Part shown: piece by piece, positions 8,889 to 17,611 of the stretch
Position numbering within the stretch: the first letter of the stretch is position 1
Layout: the number at the start of each line of letters is the position of its first letter
Assembly: GCA_026388185.1 (NCBI GenBank)
Contig: JAPLKG010000018.1
Coordinates: 1-64,000 of the forward strand
Reading direction: 5' to 3'
Origin: Candidatus Eisenbacteria bacterium
Lineage (GTDB): Bacteria; Eisenbacteria; RBG-16-71-46; JAFGJU01
DNA: 64,000 nt
Translations under genes and position numbers: made by a program
The notes under the pieces: model-generated
What the model saw: only the letters and a program-made list of their open reading frames with translations
What the model was told of the DNA's origin: nothing
Databases searched by the model: none

Positions 8889-9980
8889 CTATTTTGAGGA
8901 ACTGCCGAGGCCGTACTCCCGCATCTTTCTCCACAAAGTAGAGCGGGAGATTCCCAGAGACAAGGCCGTCTTCGAGACGCTGCCTTCATGCTTCGCGAGC
9001 ACGGTCTTGATATGCTCGCGTTCCAACTGTATGAGCGACCACTCCGTCGAGTAACCAGCCAGGCCTTCTTCCGGAGCGCGCAACATCTTTCTCTGCGTCA
9101 TCTCCGAGGGAAGCTCCTTTTCGGTGACGAGATCCCCTTCGGCCAGGGCGACCGCCCTCTCCACGGCGTTCTCGAGCTCGCGAACGTTACCCGGGTAGTC
9201 GTGGCGGAGCAAGAACAACTGTGCTTCCCGGGAAAAGCCGGTGATCTTCTTGCCCAGCCTTCTCGAATATCGCTCGAGGAAGTAGCGAGCCAGGAGTGGG
9301 ACGTCGTCCCGACGCTCTCTCAAGGGCGGAAGCTCAATCTGAAAAACATTGAGCCTATAGTAGAGATCTTCCCTGAGCTGGCCTGCCTGCAATGCCTTGC
9401 GGACGTCGCGATTGGTAGCAGCTATGAGCCTGACATCTATCCTCAGGGCCGCGGTGTCTCCGATTCTCCTGACTTCTTTTTCCTGCAACGCCCTGAGGAG
9501 TTTAACCTGAATACCCGGAGGCATCTCGGCTATCTCGTCGAGGAAAAGCGTGCCTCCGTCAGCCTGTTCGAAAAGCCCCTTCTTCGTGCCCGTTGCTCCG
9601 GTGAACGCTCCTCTCACGTAACCGAAGAGCTCACTCTCAAAAAGAGTTTCCGGAATGGCTGCGCAGTTGACCGGCAAGAATGGTAGCGACGCCCTCGCGC
9701 TCTCGTAGTGAATGGCCCTGGCCACAAGCTCCTTGCCGGTCCCGCTCTCCCCAGCAATGAGCACGCTGCTATCCGTTGACGCTATCTTGGTTATGAGCTT
9801 GAGAAGCCGCCTCATCTTGGACGAACGGCCGAGGATGCCCTGGAGCATCTCGTATCCGAGAGCCTGTGCCCCTTGCGACGTCTGGCTCTGAGCCCCGTGG
9901 TCGGCTTCGTGCCATCCGTCTTCGGGTCGATGGCGCGTTTTTTCAGGTCTGTTGTTTTCGCCAGTGCCTTCCGGTGTCAT
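8889..9980 (-). CDS. Sigma-54-dependent transcriptional activator without sensory domain (PspF-like architecture)
   Basis: The 363-residue protein has a short, polar N-terminus (about 45 residues) with no receiver, PAS or GAF domain. The AAA+ sigma-54 interaction domain follows: Walker A GESGTGKE (about 77-84), the sigma-54 contact loop GAFTGA (124-129), Walker B GGTLFLDEI, and the arginine-finger region. The C-terminus is a Fis-type helix-turn-helix (TALSLGISRSTLWRKM). I prefer the ATG at 9980, with GAGG 5-6 nt upstream, because the longer frame from 10043 would read through a terminator hairpin. It lies just upstream of dnaK on the same strand, next to three palindromes and a consensus sigma-54 promoter, so it most likely activates the dnaK operon. 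How it senses stress cannot be seen; inhibition by a partner protein, as PspA does to PspF, is an inference. Confidence 0.92.
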   Translation of the reverse strand: MTPEGTGENNRPEKTRHRPEDGWHEADHGAQSQTSQGAQALGYEMLQGILGRSSKMRRLLKLITKIASTDSSVLIAGESGTGKELVARAIHYESARASLPFLPVNCAAIPETLFESELFGYVRGAFTGATGTKKGLFEQADGGTLFLDEIAEMPPGIQVKLLRALQEKEVRRIGDTAALRIDVRLIAATNRDVRKALQAGQLREDLYYRLNVFQIELPPLRERRDDVPLLARYFLERYSRRLGKKITGFSREAQLFLLRHDYPGNVRELENAVERAVALAEGDLVTEKELPSEMTQRKMLRAPEEGLAGYSTEWSLIQLEREHIKTVLAKHEGSVSKTALSLGISRSTLWRKMREYGLGSSSK

Positions 9981-9990
9981 GTTGCCTCGC

Positions 9991-10026
9991 AAAGAGAAGG
10001 GCTCACCCCCCTGAGGAGTGAGCCCT
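9991..10026 (-). terminator. Terminator between the beta-barrel gene and the sigma-54 activator gene
   Basis: A perfect 9-bp stem (9998-10006 with 10018-10026, 11-nt loop) is followed on the minus strand by a T-rich stretch (TTCTCTTT, 9990-9997). It lies 19 nt past the beta-barrel stop and argues against the longer start of the activator. Confidence 0.7.
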
Positions 10027-10045
10027 GGCCATCCGAACGGCAAGT

Positions 10046-10639
10046 TTAGAACATGAAGTCGACGCCGGCACCGATAGTGAAATACTGGGTGCTATTGTCT
10101 TCCGTCATTACGTTGTGGAAGCGCGCACCAAAATCGATTAGGGCCGTCGCAGAGATGGGGAACTTGACACCGCCGCCGATGTTGAAGCCGAAGTCACTCT
10201 CGCTGTCGCTCTCTGTGTCGTCAGCGATTGTGATCTCAGCGGTCTCAAAATACATCCCCAGTCCACCCTTCAGATACGGTGTCACTGACGAGCTCATGGG
10301 GAAATTCGCCACGAAGTCCACCATCACGGGCATGAACTGAAAATTCGCCTCAACGTCTTCGCCGCTCAAGGCCTCCAACACTGCCACAAGGTCATCGTTG
10401 GCAGCGAACTTGCTCCACTCCATGCCCACTTCCAGACCATACTTGCCGGTGAACATATAGCCGACACTTGCGCCTGCAGTAAGCCCGCCGTCGTAGGCGT
10501 CCCCGAAATCACCCATCGGAAGACCGTAGCCGACGTTGAGGCCGAGCACCCACGCCGAGCTGGTGGTTTCCATCTGGGCAAAAGCTGCAGTCGCGCCGAA
10601 AAACAACAGTATCAATGGCAGAACAACAAACTTCTTCAT
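10046..10639 (-). CDS. Outer-membrane beta-barrel protein (OmpW/opacity-like porin family)
   Basis: The 197-residue protein has a classic signal peptide (MKKFVVLPLILLFFGATAAFA). It then alternates hydrophobic/polar strands rich in Gly and aromatic residues, such as 'GLNVGYGLPMGDFG' and 'YLKGGLGMYFE', and ends in phenylalanine, as outer-membrane barrels do. About eight strands fit the length. I chose the ATG at 10639, 8 nt after AGGAG. The substrate or function is unknown. It lies downstream of lolA on the same strand and has its own terminator. Confidence 0.8.
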   Translation of the reverse strand: MKKFVVLPLILLFFGATAAFAQMETTSSAWVLGLNVGYGLPMGDFGDAYDGGLTAGASVGYMFTGKYGLEVGMEWSKFAANDDLVAVLEALSGEDVEANFQFMPVMVDFVANFPMSSSVTPYLKGGLGMYFETAEITIADDTESDSESDFGFNIGGGVKFPISATALIDFGARFHNVMTEDNSTQYFTIGAGVDFMF

Positions 10640-10808
10640 TTCCATTTCTCCTTTTTGGAATAAATCTCGCGCTTTAAGAAAAACGAATACTTGCTGCCCG
10701 GGCCACCTCCTTCCAGCTTTCCAGCTTTTCAGTCCCAAGCATGCCGAATGAAATCAGGCGTCTCTTCTCTCGCCGAGATTGTCAACGGAACTATCACTGA
10801 TGCAGTCA

Positions 10809-11525
10809 TCACTGAAGCGACTTCATAGTTCTTGACGGTGACTCATCGGACTTCTCGGAATAATCTATGATCTCCACTCCCTTGCCGGCGTTTAGCTCAA
10901 ACAAGGACTCGCTGAGCCCGAGATTCACTTTCACGTTGGAAAGCACCATTCTCACCACGTCACCGCCGGCCTCTTCGACTTCTATCAGGCGGGGCAGAAG
11001 GAGATTTGTGTCTATGCCCAGCGTAAGCTTCCGGACACCCATCCCCTCCTCTTTTGGTACAAGTTCCACGTAGCGGAATCTTGAGTCCCTCTGTCTCGCA
11101 GGCGCTATCGTAAACGTCTTCTCCAGATTCCCGAGTGGTTCCCAGAAGACGAACAAGTCCTGCTCTTCCTTGCGGGCGGTGAGGTCAAAACGTTGGATCT
11201 GATTCAAGGAAGGAATATAAACCAACACCACGGAGTCCTTGACGAGTAGCTTCTGGCGTTCGGGCTCGGTGTAATCAAGCAGCATCTCCTTGGGCTTCCG
11301 GAGGTACAGCCTTCCCTTTGCCTGAATCTTCTCGCCGTTGATCTTTATTTCCCGCGTCTGCTCAAAGGAAGCACTGAGTGACTGCAAGGACGAAAGCCTT
11401 GCGTCAACGCGGACTAGCAGGTCCTGCAGATTGCCTTTCTGCGTGAGTCCCACCAACGGGATGGCAAACGCCACCAGGAAGAGAGAAGTCACTATGACAT
11501 AGATGGTCTTCGCCCTGAAACTCAT
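10809..11525 (-). CDS. lolA: Outer-membrane lipoprotein carrier protein LolA
   Basis: The 238-residue periplasmic protein has an N-terminal signal segment (about 7-27) followed by the LolA fold. The opening helix contains 'ARLSSLQSLSASFEQTREI', then come 'AKGRLYLRKPKEMLLDYTEPERQKLLVKD' and 'VYIPSLNQIQRFDL', typical of LolA. It shuttles lipoproteins, or lipids, across the periplasm to the outer membrane. It is on the same strand as and 77 nt after the Tes/Mss-like enzyme, in a cluster with a lipoprotein and a beta-barrel protein, which fits an envelope-biogenesis unit. Confidence 0.88.
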   Translation of the reverse strand: MSFRAKTIYVIVTSLFLVAFAIPLVGLTQKGNLQDLLVRVDARLSSLQSLSASFEQTREIKINGEKIQAKGRLYLRKPKEMLLDYTEPERQKLLVKDSVVLVYIPSLNQIQRFDLTARKEEQDLFVFWEPLGNLEKTFTIAPARQRDSRFRYVELVPKEEGMGVRKLTLGIDTNLLLPRLIEVEEAGGDVVRMVLSNVKVNLGLSESLFELNAGKGVEIIDYSEKSDESPSRTMKSLQ

Positions 11526-11602
11526 TCTCTACCCCAATTTCACTTCCGTGTGAGCCCCCGCTCCACCAAGGGTTCACGCTTTACCCGGAGGCCGCTCAAC
11601 TG

Positions 11603-13261
11603 CTACCCGAAAGCGACGCGAGAACCTCCCGCCTTGCCACCCTTATCCGGACCTTCAAGAGGCTGAGAGAACTCGGCCTCGATCATCCTCCTGAACGTGG
11701 GACCAGAGTTGTATGTACAGAACGGATACAACATTCCGTCCGGTGCTGCATAGTGAACCACGCACCGCCTCACTCTGTCAACGTCATAGTTGTACGCATC
11801 CATGAAGTGCATGCCCGCCACAAGAAGCGTCTTGTAAGTCTTTCCCTTGCCGTCCTTGCTTCGGCCGATCCTCTTGTCCATCAGTCCCTGAAGGGTCGTG
11901 AGAAAAGTGGAGAACGTCAGACCCGCGGGTGCCTCGTCCTCTCTGAAATGCTTCTTTATGGAGTTGAACGCCTTCATGCGGGCAAAAGACTGGAAGCGCG
12001 ACTTCGGTACTGTGCGAGCAAACTTCTCGAGGTCAAGGAACATGGCCTCCACGTCTATGAACTGCGGGGCTGCCACTATGTCCTTCGTGTCGGGCGATAC
12101 AAAGAGATAGGTCGCAAGCGAGCAGTGAGGATGACAGGTGAGATGAACCGTTTCCTCTCCTCGCAAGGCGGAGACAAACCTGGTGAAAGGAGCAATGCAG
12201 GCAGTCGGATACCAGTCTCTCCTCGCCTGTGCCAGCCCCGTCTGCTTTTCCACGGCCCACGCGAGGTCGGTCAGCGTAAACCGCTTCTTCTCTCTCTCCT
12301 TGTAGGAGATCCGTCCGGTGAAAACGACCGGCTGATAGCTTATGCCGCTTACCACGTCAATGTTCTTGATTGCGTATCTCAGGATGTCACCGACCTGATC
12401 GTCGTTGAACCCCTTGACTATTGTAGGAACGAAAACAATATTCATTCCACTTCTTCGAATGCTCTCTATGGCTCTTTCCTTGACCGCAAAGAGATCTCTG
12501 CCGCGAGTCTTCCTGTAAACCTCGTCATCGAGACCGTCAAACTGAAGGTAAATGGTGTGAAGCCCTGCCCTTGCGCATTCCTCTGCAAACTTATGATCGG
12601 TCAGATTGATTCCGTTTGAGGCTATCTGAACGTGTGAGAAACCCATCTTCCTCGACGCTCTCACTACGTCCAGAAAACGCGGGTGGAGAGTAGGCTCGCC
12701 CCCGGAGAACTGTATAATCCTGCCGGCGACCGGTTGTTCAGTTCTGAAGGCCTTGAGCATCTGAACGACTTCTTCGTAGGATGGCTCGTAGACGTAACCG
12801 GCCACGTTGGCATTGGCAAAGCAGATGGGGCAAACCAAGTCGCACCGATTCGTCAGGTCGATGTTTCCGAGGCCTGTGTGGCTCGTGTGTCGGTTGCAGA
12901 GACCGCATTGGCCGGGGCACTCCGAGGCATGACGCACCCTGGGGTTCAAGAGCCCTTGACCGTCATCGAAGGACCACTTTTCAGCCTTGAGATAGAGTTC
13001 CGCGTCAGACCAGTACAGGTCTCTTACGTGGCCGTGCTCCGGACAGGTCTTCTCCATGATGACCTTTCCGTCCTCCTCGAATAGGCGCGCGTCTATCACC
13101 TTCATGCAATCGGGACAGAGGGAACGGATGGCCTTGGGGAGACCCTTGGGCAAGTCGTTGATCGGAGCCCCAAGAAACGTGGTCTGCGGCCCCGTGGATT
13201 TTCGTCCGGATCTTGCGTCTACTTCGGTGCCTGGAGCGTAAGTGGGGGTCGAAGCACTCAT
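11603..13261 (-). CDS. Radical SAM enzyme of the tetraether/membrane-spanning lipid synthase family (Tes/Mss-like)
   Basis: The 552-residue enzyme has the radical SAM motif CDLVCPIC (Cys 140, 144, 147), the SAM-binding GGEP (about 187-190), and additional cysteine groups upstream (LCPDC at 49/52, a CPEHG at 73, CPGQCGLC at 115/119/122). Further cysteines lie near the C-terminus, ending in '..CVVHYAAPDGMLYPFCTYN'. This layout matches the MJ0619/Tes family, which joins lipid tails through carbon-carbon bonds to make membrane-spanning lipids; bacterial homologues (Mss) are linked to diabolic-acid-type lipids. The product here is an inference. The ATG at 13261 has AAAGGAG 8 nt upstream. It sits between a lipoprotein gene and lolA. 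Confidence 0.8.
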   Translation of the reverse strand: MSASTPTYAPGTEVDARSGRKSTGPQTTFLGAPINDLPKGLPKAIRSLCPDCMKVIDARLFEEDGKVIMEKTCPEHGHVRDLYWSDAELYLKAEKWSFDDGQGLLNPRVRHASECPGQCGLCNRHTSHTGLGNIDLTNRCDLVCPICFANANVAGYVYEPSYEEVVQMLKAFRTEQPVAGRIIQFSGGEPTLHPRFLDVVRASRKMGFSHVQIASNGINLTDHKFAEECARAGLHTIYLQFDGLDDEVYRKTRGRDLFAVKERAIESIRRSGMNIVFVPTIVKGFNDDQVGDILRYAIKNIDVVSGISYQPVVFTGRISYKEREKKRFTLTDLAWAVEKQTGLAQARRDWYPTACIAPFTRFVSALRGEETVHLTCHPHCSLATYLFVSPDTKDIVAAPQFIDVEAMFLDLEKFARTVPKSRFQSFARMKAFNSIKKHFREDEAPAGLTFSTFLTTLQGLMDKRIGRSKDGKGKTYKTLLVAGMHFMDAYNYDVDRVRRCVVHYAAPDGMLYPFCTYNSGPTFRRMIEAEFSQPLEGPDKGGKAGGSRVAFG

Positions 13262-13319
13262 CTGACACACTCCTTTCCCTACAAATCCGCCCTAGGGCAA
13301 AGATTGTACTCCGTAGGCC

Positions 13320-14147
13320 TCAGTCCGCAAGGGGAAAAAGGTCCTTGAGCCTGAACACCTTCTCGTCTATATCGTCATTTAGCACTGTTCTATTGAACAC
13401 GAGCCTCGCCCTGACGCCGTCTGAAGGCAGGGAGACCGTTATCTCGTGCGGAAAGAGTACTCCTCCCGACCTCGTGTAGTCACGGTAGTCCACTCCTACG
13501 CGCTCTGCACCGTCCGCATCGACAAATTCCAGTCGAATGAGGTTTCCCGTTTTCGAGTCAACGATGCCTATTCTTTTCCCGTCGTCAGAGTCCTCTTCAA
13601 ACCTGCATCTGCCTTTTTCGATCTCTTCAGACATGCACTCCGTGACACAAAAACGTTTCGGGAAAAGGACGGTTCTGACGGCGTCGAGCAGAAGACCCGT
13701 AGCCTCGGGCAGTAGAGCTTGAGTGACGGCGTCGCCGAGCGAACCTGCCAGCAAGACGGAACTCGAGGGGATGAACGCCCGGATGGAGTCGCCATCGAGC
13801 GCGACGCTCGCGAGGCTCACGAACCCGGCATACACATTCAATCTCATTCTGTCGGGTTCTTGTGCGACGAGCCCGACCTGCAGGCGCTCGCTGCGTCGGG
13901 GTTCCTCAAAACTCAAGTACACATCGAGGGTGGCCTTCACGGAACGAATCTCGGGAGCTTCTTTCTTGAGCAGATTCATTGTCTTCGCGGAACAGGGCCG
14001 CTTTTCTCCCGCAGTCTGCACGGGGGGGCTCACGGCACACGAAGTGCAGAGAGAAGCGACAAGAAAGGCGGCGACCAGAATGGGGAGGATCACGTTGCGG
14101 TCCGCGGGACCACGACTCAACGAAGTACGCCTGGAAAGTGATTGCAA
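13320..14147 (-). CDS. Probable envelope lipoprotein (DUF4292/LolB-like)
   Basis: The 275-residue protein has an N-terminal hydrophobic segment (about 20-36) ending in a cysteine-containing 'SLCTSC' that could be a degenerate lipobox. The body resembles DUF4292/LolB-like proteins: 'IRSVKATLDVYLSFEEPRRSERLQVGL', then 'PDRMRLNVYAGFVSLASVALDGDSIRAFIPSSSVLLAG', a beta-sheet half-barrel pattern. The start is TTG at 14147, supported by GGGGTGA 7 nt upstream and only 14 nt from the preceding stop. Presence beside lolA suggests an outer-membrane partner for lipoprotein or lipid acceptance, but this is not proven. Confidence 0.65.
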   Translation of the reverse strand: MQSLSRRTSLSRGPADRNVILPILVAAFLVASLCTSCAVSPPVQTAGEKRPCSAKTMNLLKKEAPEIRSVKATLDVYLSFEEPRRSERLQVGLVAQEPDRMRLNVYAGFVSLASVALDGDSIRAFIPSSSVLLAGSLGDAVTQALLPEATGLLLDAVRTVLFPKRFCVTECMSEEIEKGRCRFEEDSDDGKRIGIVDSKTGNLIRLEFVDADGAERVGVDYRDYTRSGGVLFPHEITVSLPSDGVRARLVFNRTVLNDDIDEKVFRLKDLFPLAD

Positions 14148-14161
14148 GCTAACTTCACCCC

Positions 14162-15301
14162 CTATCGAAGATGTGTCTTCATGACGCGACAGAGTTTTTC
14201 CATGTCCTGTGCATTGTTGTAAAGATGAGGGCTTACCCTGACGGCCTTCTCTCTTTCTGACACGATAATTCGCTCCATCCTGAACGAGACCTTGAGAGAA
14301 GCGGTGTCATCGCAAGAGAATGACAGAATCCCTGATCTGTGTTCGGAGGCCAGAGGGCTTCGGATGGTAACCGGCAGTTGCTTCAGCTCGTCTATGAGAA
14401 TGTCAAGCAGTTCAAAGATGTGTTGCTGGATTTGCTTCACTCCGACGGACAAGATGAGCTTGAGGGACTCTCTAAACCCGGCAAGATCCTGGTATGAGAG
14501 CGTTCCGATCTCGAAACGCCTGGCGTCCTCGACCAGTTCAAAGGGGAGTCCCACAATGGACTCGAAAGCCGCGCCCATCCCCTTGACGGAGAGCCATCCG
14601 GCAAATTGAGTGGACATGGACTTCATGAGATCCGGAGAGCAGTAGAGAAAACCCGTTCCGAACGGCGCGAGGAGCCATTTCTGCCCGCCCGCGGCAAGAA
14701 CGCCCACGTTGCAGCGCTTTACGTCGATGTCGATCGCTCCGACTCCCTGGATACCGTCAACGACCAGGACGGCGCCCGCGTCCTTGCAGATTTCGCCTAT
14801 CTCTTCCAAGTCGGCTTTGTAGCCGTTGTGAAACGAAACAAAGCTGATCGCAACCGCCCTTGTTCTACCGTCAATGCCGTCTCTTATGTCGTCTGCAGTC
14901 GTAAAGCCTGCGCCTGGAGGCAAGACTGTGACCTCCACGCCCTTTCTTCTCAGATTCTCCCACACGCACACGTTTGCGGGAAACTCGCTCCGTCCGACGA
15001 TGACCCTGTCGCCGGGCTTGAGCGGCAGCCCCTGCGCCGCGATATTGAGGGGAATGCTCGTGTTCCAACTCAGGGCGATCTCATCAGGAGCAGCGTTTAT
15101 GAGTTCTGCAATCTGGGACCGGACCTGCGGAACGATGTTCTCAAAATCGCTGATGTGCTCGAACTCCACCTTGTGACAGGCCCTCATGTAACGTGTCATC
15201 GCCTCGATGCAGGTTACGGGCAAGATAGATCTCGATGCGTTGTTCAGATAGACGTAATTTTCAGCGTCAGGAAACTGGGATCTTATTGCATTAATGTCCA
15301 T
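14162..15301 (-). CDS. Aminotransferase class V (cysteine desulfurase-like fold)
   Basis: The 379-residue PLP enzyme contains 'YVYLNNASRSILP' at the N-terminus, the cofactor-binding aspartate in 'VLVVDGIQGVGAIDID', and the Schiff-base lysine in 'LAAGGQKWLLAPFGTGFLY'. No conserved NifS/SufS active-site cysteine loop is evident, so it is more likely an isopenicillin-N-epimerase-type or other class V enzyme than a true cysteine desulfurase. The substrate is unknown. It is the first gene of the lipoprotein-Tes-LolA run (14-nt gap to the lipoprotein gene). Confidence 0.85.
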   Translation of the reverse strand: MDINAIRSQFPDAENYVYLNNASRSILPVTCIEAMTRYMRACHKVEFEHISDFENIVPQVRSQIAELINAAPDEIALSWNTSIPLNIAAQGLPLKPGDRVIVGRSEFPANVCVWENLRRKGVEVTVLPPGAGFTTADDIRDGIDGRTRAVAISFVSFHNGYKADLEEIGEICKDAGAVLVVDGIQGVGAIDIDVKRCNVGVLAAGGQKWLLAPFGTGFLYCSPDLMKSMSTQFAGWLSVKGMGAAFESIVGLPFELVEDARRFEIGTLSYQDLAGFRESLKLILSVGVKQIQQHIFELLDILIDELKQLPVTIRSPLASEHRSGILSFSCDDTASLKVSFRMERIIVSEREKAVRVSPHLYNNAQDMEKLCRVMKTHLR

Positions 15302-15411
15302 TCAGACGTCCCCTCGCGTCGAGAAGGCGAAAACACGAGTATTCTATCACAGTCCGGCGACCGGCGTACAGGGAGAGGAGGCGCCTCGGAAGGCGTGCAA
15401 TAGCTTTTCGA

Positions 15412-15440
15412 TTGAATTCCCCGCGCGCGGTGAATATACT
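15412..15440 (+). promoter_or_regulatory. Sigma-70-type promoter for the DUF4910 peptidase gene
   Basis: TTGAAT (15412-15417), a 17-bp spacer, then TATACT (15435-15440). The start site would be near 15447, about 65 nt before the GTG. Confidence 0.6.
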
Positions 15441-15511
15441 TTTTAGGAGGCACAATCATGGCCGATTGAGGCGATCCCGATAGATTCCTTCCATGAACAA
15501 GCAGGTCACTC

Positions 15512-17611
15512 GTGATTGAGTCACTTCTGAGAACCATCCAGAACGAAATCTCCGGCGAGCGCGCGAAGGGACTTCTAGACAAGCTCGCCTCGTGCCACCG
15601 AATTCAGTCGAGTCCCGGCTTCAGAGAAGCCGCACACATCTGTGCTGAAGCTGCAAGGAGCTGGGGGCTCGAGACCGAGATTCTCACTTTCAGCGCGGAC
15701 GGAAACACTTCCTACTGGGGATGCCCCATTCCGAAGGAGTGGGCGGCTTCAAGCGCGAAGCTAGAGTTGCTCGAACCGCAACGAGCAAAGCTTGCAGACT
15801 TTTCGGAATGCAAGATCTCGCTAATCCAAAGAAGTGCTCCGACTCAGGTGGATTCGGTTGAGATTGTGATTCTTGATGACGGTCTCGAAAGAGAAGAGTA
15901 CGAGAAACTGGACGTCGCCGGTAAGCTCGTCTTGACCAGAGGAAGCGTCGAAAGGGTGCACGAACTCGCCGTTCAGGAGTTCGGCGCTCTCGGAATTATC
16001 TACGACGGCATGCGAGAAGTAAAACCTGTGCGCAACCGGTTCGACCTACCCGACGCGCGCGAATACACCTCGTTTTGGTGGAGACCCGGCGAGAAACAAT
16101 GCTTCGGCTTCGTGCTCACCCCGCGTCAGGGCGAATGGCTGAGGAACCTCGCTTTTTCCGGCGGTGACGAGGCGCACAATAGTGCGGCAGCCGGAGTGTC
16201 CGTGCCCCGCCCGCCAGTGAGGCTCGTGGCAAGGGCGAGCGTGGACTCGACGTTCCGCGACGGCGCCATGGAAGTAGTCTCCTGTTTCATACCCGGAAAC
16301 AGTCTCGCGGAGGTCGTGCTCGTAGCACATCTCTGCCATCCTCAGCCTTCTGCGAACGACAACGCATCAGGGTGCGTCGCGGTCCTAGAAGCCATGAGGA
16401 CTCTCAAGTTCCTTATCGCGGCGGGAAAGATCCCTCCTCCAAGGAGAGGAATCAGGGCGCTCCTGCTTGCAGAGATAACGGGTTCCATGTCGTATCTGGC
16501 CAACCACGAGGAGCGACTCCGGGACTTCGTCTGTGCGCTGAACGTAGACATGGCCGGCGAAAACCAAACACTGTGCGGCAGCACCTTCATGTTGGAAGTT
16601 CCACCCGACGCCTGCAGGGGTTTCTCGGTGGAGCTCGGCTCGGCGATACTGGAACAAGTATTCAGGAAAGACGGTCTTCCAGGCAAGGCCGGCAGCCTCA
16701 TGCAAGAAAGAATCGCCGTCGTGCCGTTCGCCGGAGGAAGCGATCACGTCACCTTCTCCGACCCCGACGTCGGTGTGCCCTGCCCCTCGCTCTGCCAGTG
16801 GCCGGACAGGTTCTATCACACAAGTATGGACACGCCGGACAAAGTGGATCCCGCAATGCTCTCGGCAGCGGCGGCACTCGCGGCCTGTTACGCCGCCTTC
16901 GTCGCGCGCGCGGGCGAGAAGGAAGCGAAATGGCTTGGCCTCGAGATGCTCGCGAGCCTGAAGCAATTCGTGATGAGAGAGGCAAACCGGAGGCTTACTT
17001 CGGCGCTCGAGAGCGACTCCGGCCACGCAGAGGAGTTGTCTCGCCTGAGGAAGAAGCTCTCGTATCGCCTCGAGATAGCGAAGGACTCTTTTGAACACTT
17101 GGGTCGGCTCGGCATGCAGGCGCCTGACGTGAAGGAACTCAAAGAGGAGGCCAACGAATGGGTCAGAAGAGAGTTTGCAGATGCCGAGAGAGACTATCTT
17201 GCTCTCCTCGGTCGCTCGAAGGGTCCCTCGGAACGGAATAGAGCGGAAGACGTCCCGAACGCGGGCGGCGGAGCGGACGGCCAAAAAGACCATGATCTCG
17301 ACGGCGTTGTTCCGGCAAGAGTGCTTCGCGGCCCCACGGGGTTCGGTATGGTCGCGAGGACTTCCTGGAGCAGACTGAGCAAGAATGACCGAGAGGGACT
17401 CTGGCGGCTTCTGAGACTCCACGATAAGGTGCCGCGCGCATTCGCACCGCTTTCCTGGTATTGGGTCGACGGAGAGCGTTCCCTGGCCGAGATTGCGGAC
17501 TTGGTCGAGATGGAATGCGGCGTGAGGGACGACACATTTCTCGGAAGCTACTATTCGCTTCTTGAAAAGGTCGGTCTTGTCAAGATGCAGAAAGCGAGAC
17601 TGGGCAAATGA
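15512..17611 (+). CDS. DUF4910/M28-fold aminopeptidase-like protein
   Basis: The 699-residue protein has no signal peptide, so it is probably cytoplasmic. The core resembles DUF4910 aminopeptidase-like proteins with M28-type ligands: H and C in 'VAHLCHPQPSANDNASG' (the bridging Asp in NDNASG), E in 'LLLAEITGS', D in 'NVDMAGEN', and H in 'DRFYHTSMDTPDKVDP'. A PA-like insert is likely between about 110 and 250. The last 100 residues look like a small winged-helix domain ('WYWVDGERSLAEIADLVEMECG'), perhaps for dimerisation. Start GTG at 15512. It overlaps the thioesterase gene by ATGA. Confidence 0.8.
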   Translation: MIESLLRTIQNEISGERAKGLLDKLASCHRIQSSPGFREAAHICAEAARSWGLETEILTFSADGNTSYWGCPIPKEWAASSAKLELLEPQRAKLADFSECKISLIQRSAPTQVDSVEIVILDDGLEREEYEKLDVAGKLVLTRGSVERVHELAVQEFGALGIIYDGMREVKPVRNRFDLPDAREYTSFWWRPGEKQCFGFVLTPRQGEWLRNLAFSGGDEAHNSAAAGVSVPRPPVRLVARASVDSTFRDGAMEVVSCFIPGNSLAEVVLVAHLCHPQPSANDNASGCVAVLEAMRTLKFLIAAGKIPPPRRGIRALLLAEITGSMSYLANHEERLRDFVCALNVDMAGENQTLCGSTFMLEVPPDACRGFSVELGSAILEQVFRKDGLPGKAGSLMQERIAVVPFAGGSDHVTFSDPDVGVPCPSLCQWPDRFYHTSMDTPDKVDPAMLSAAAALAACYAAFVARAGEKEAKWLGLEMLASLKQFVMREANRRLTSALESDSGHAEELSRLRKKLSYRLEIAKDSFEHLGRLGMQAPDVKELKEEANEWVRREFADAERDYLALLGRSKGPSERNRAEDVPNAGGGADGQKDHDLDGVVPARVLRGPTGFGMVARTSWSRLSKNDREGLWRLLRLHDKVPRAFAPLSWYWVDGERSLAEIADLVEMECGVRDDTFLGSYYSLLEKVGLVKMQKARLGK

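Noticed and set aside
9981-10043. Longer start of the sigma-54 activator at 10043
   Set aside because: It would include a 9-bp terminator hairpin; the ATG at 9980 has a better ribosome-binding site.
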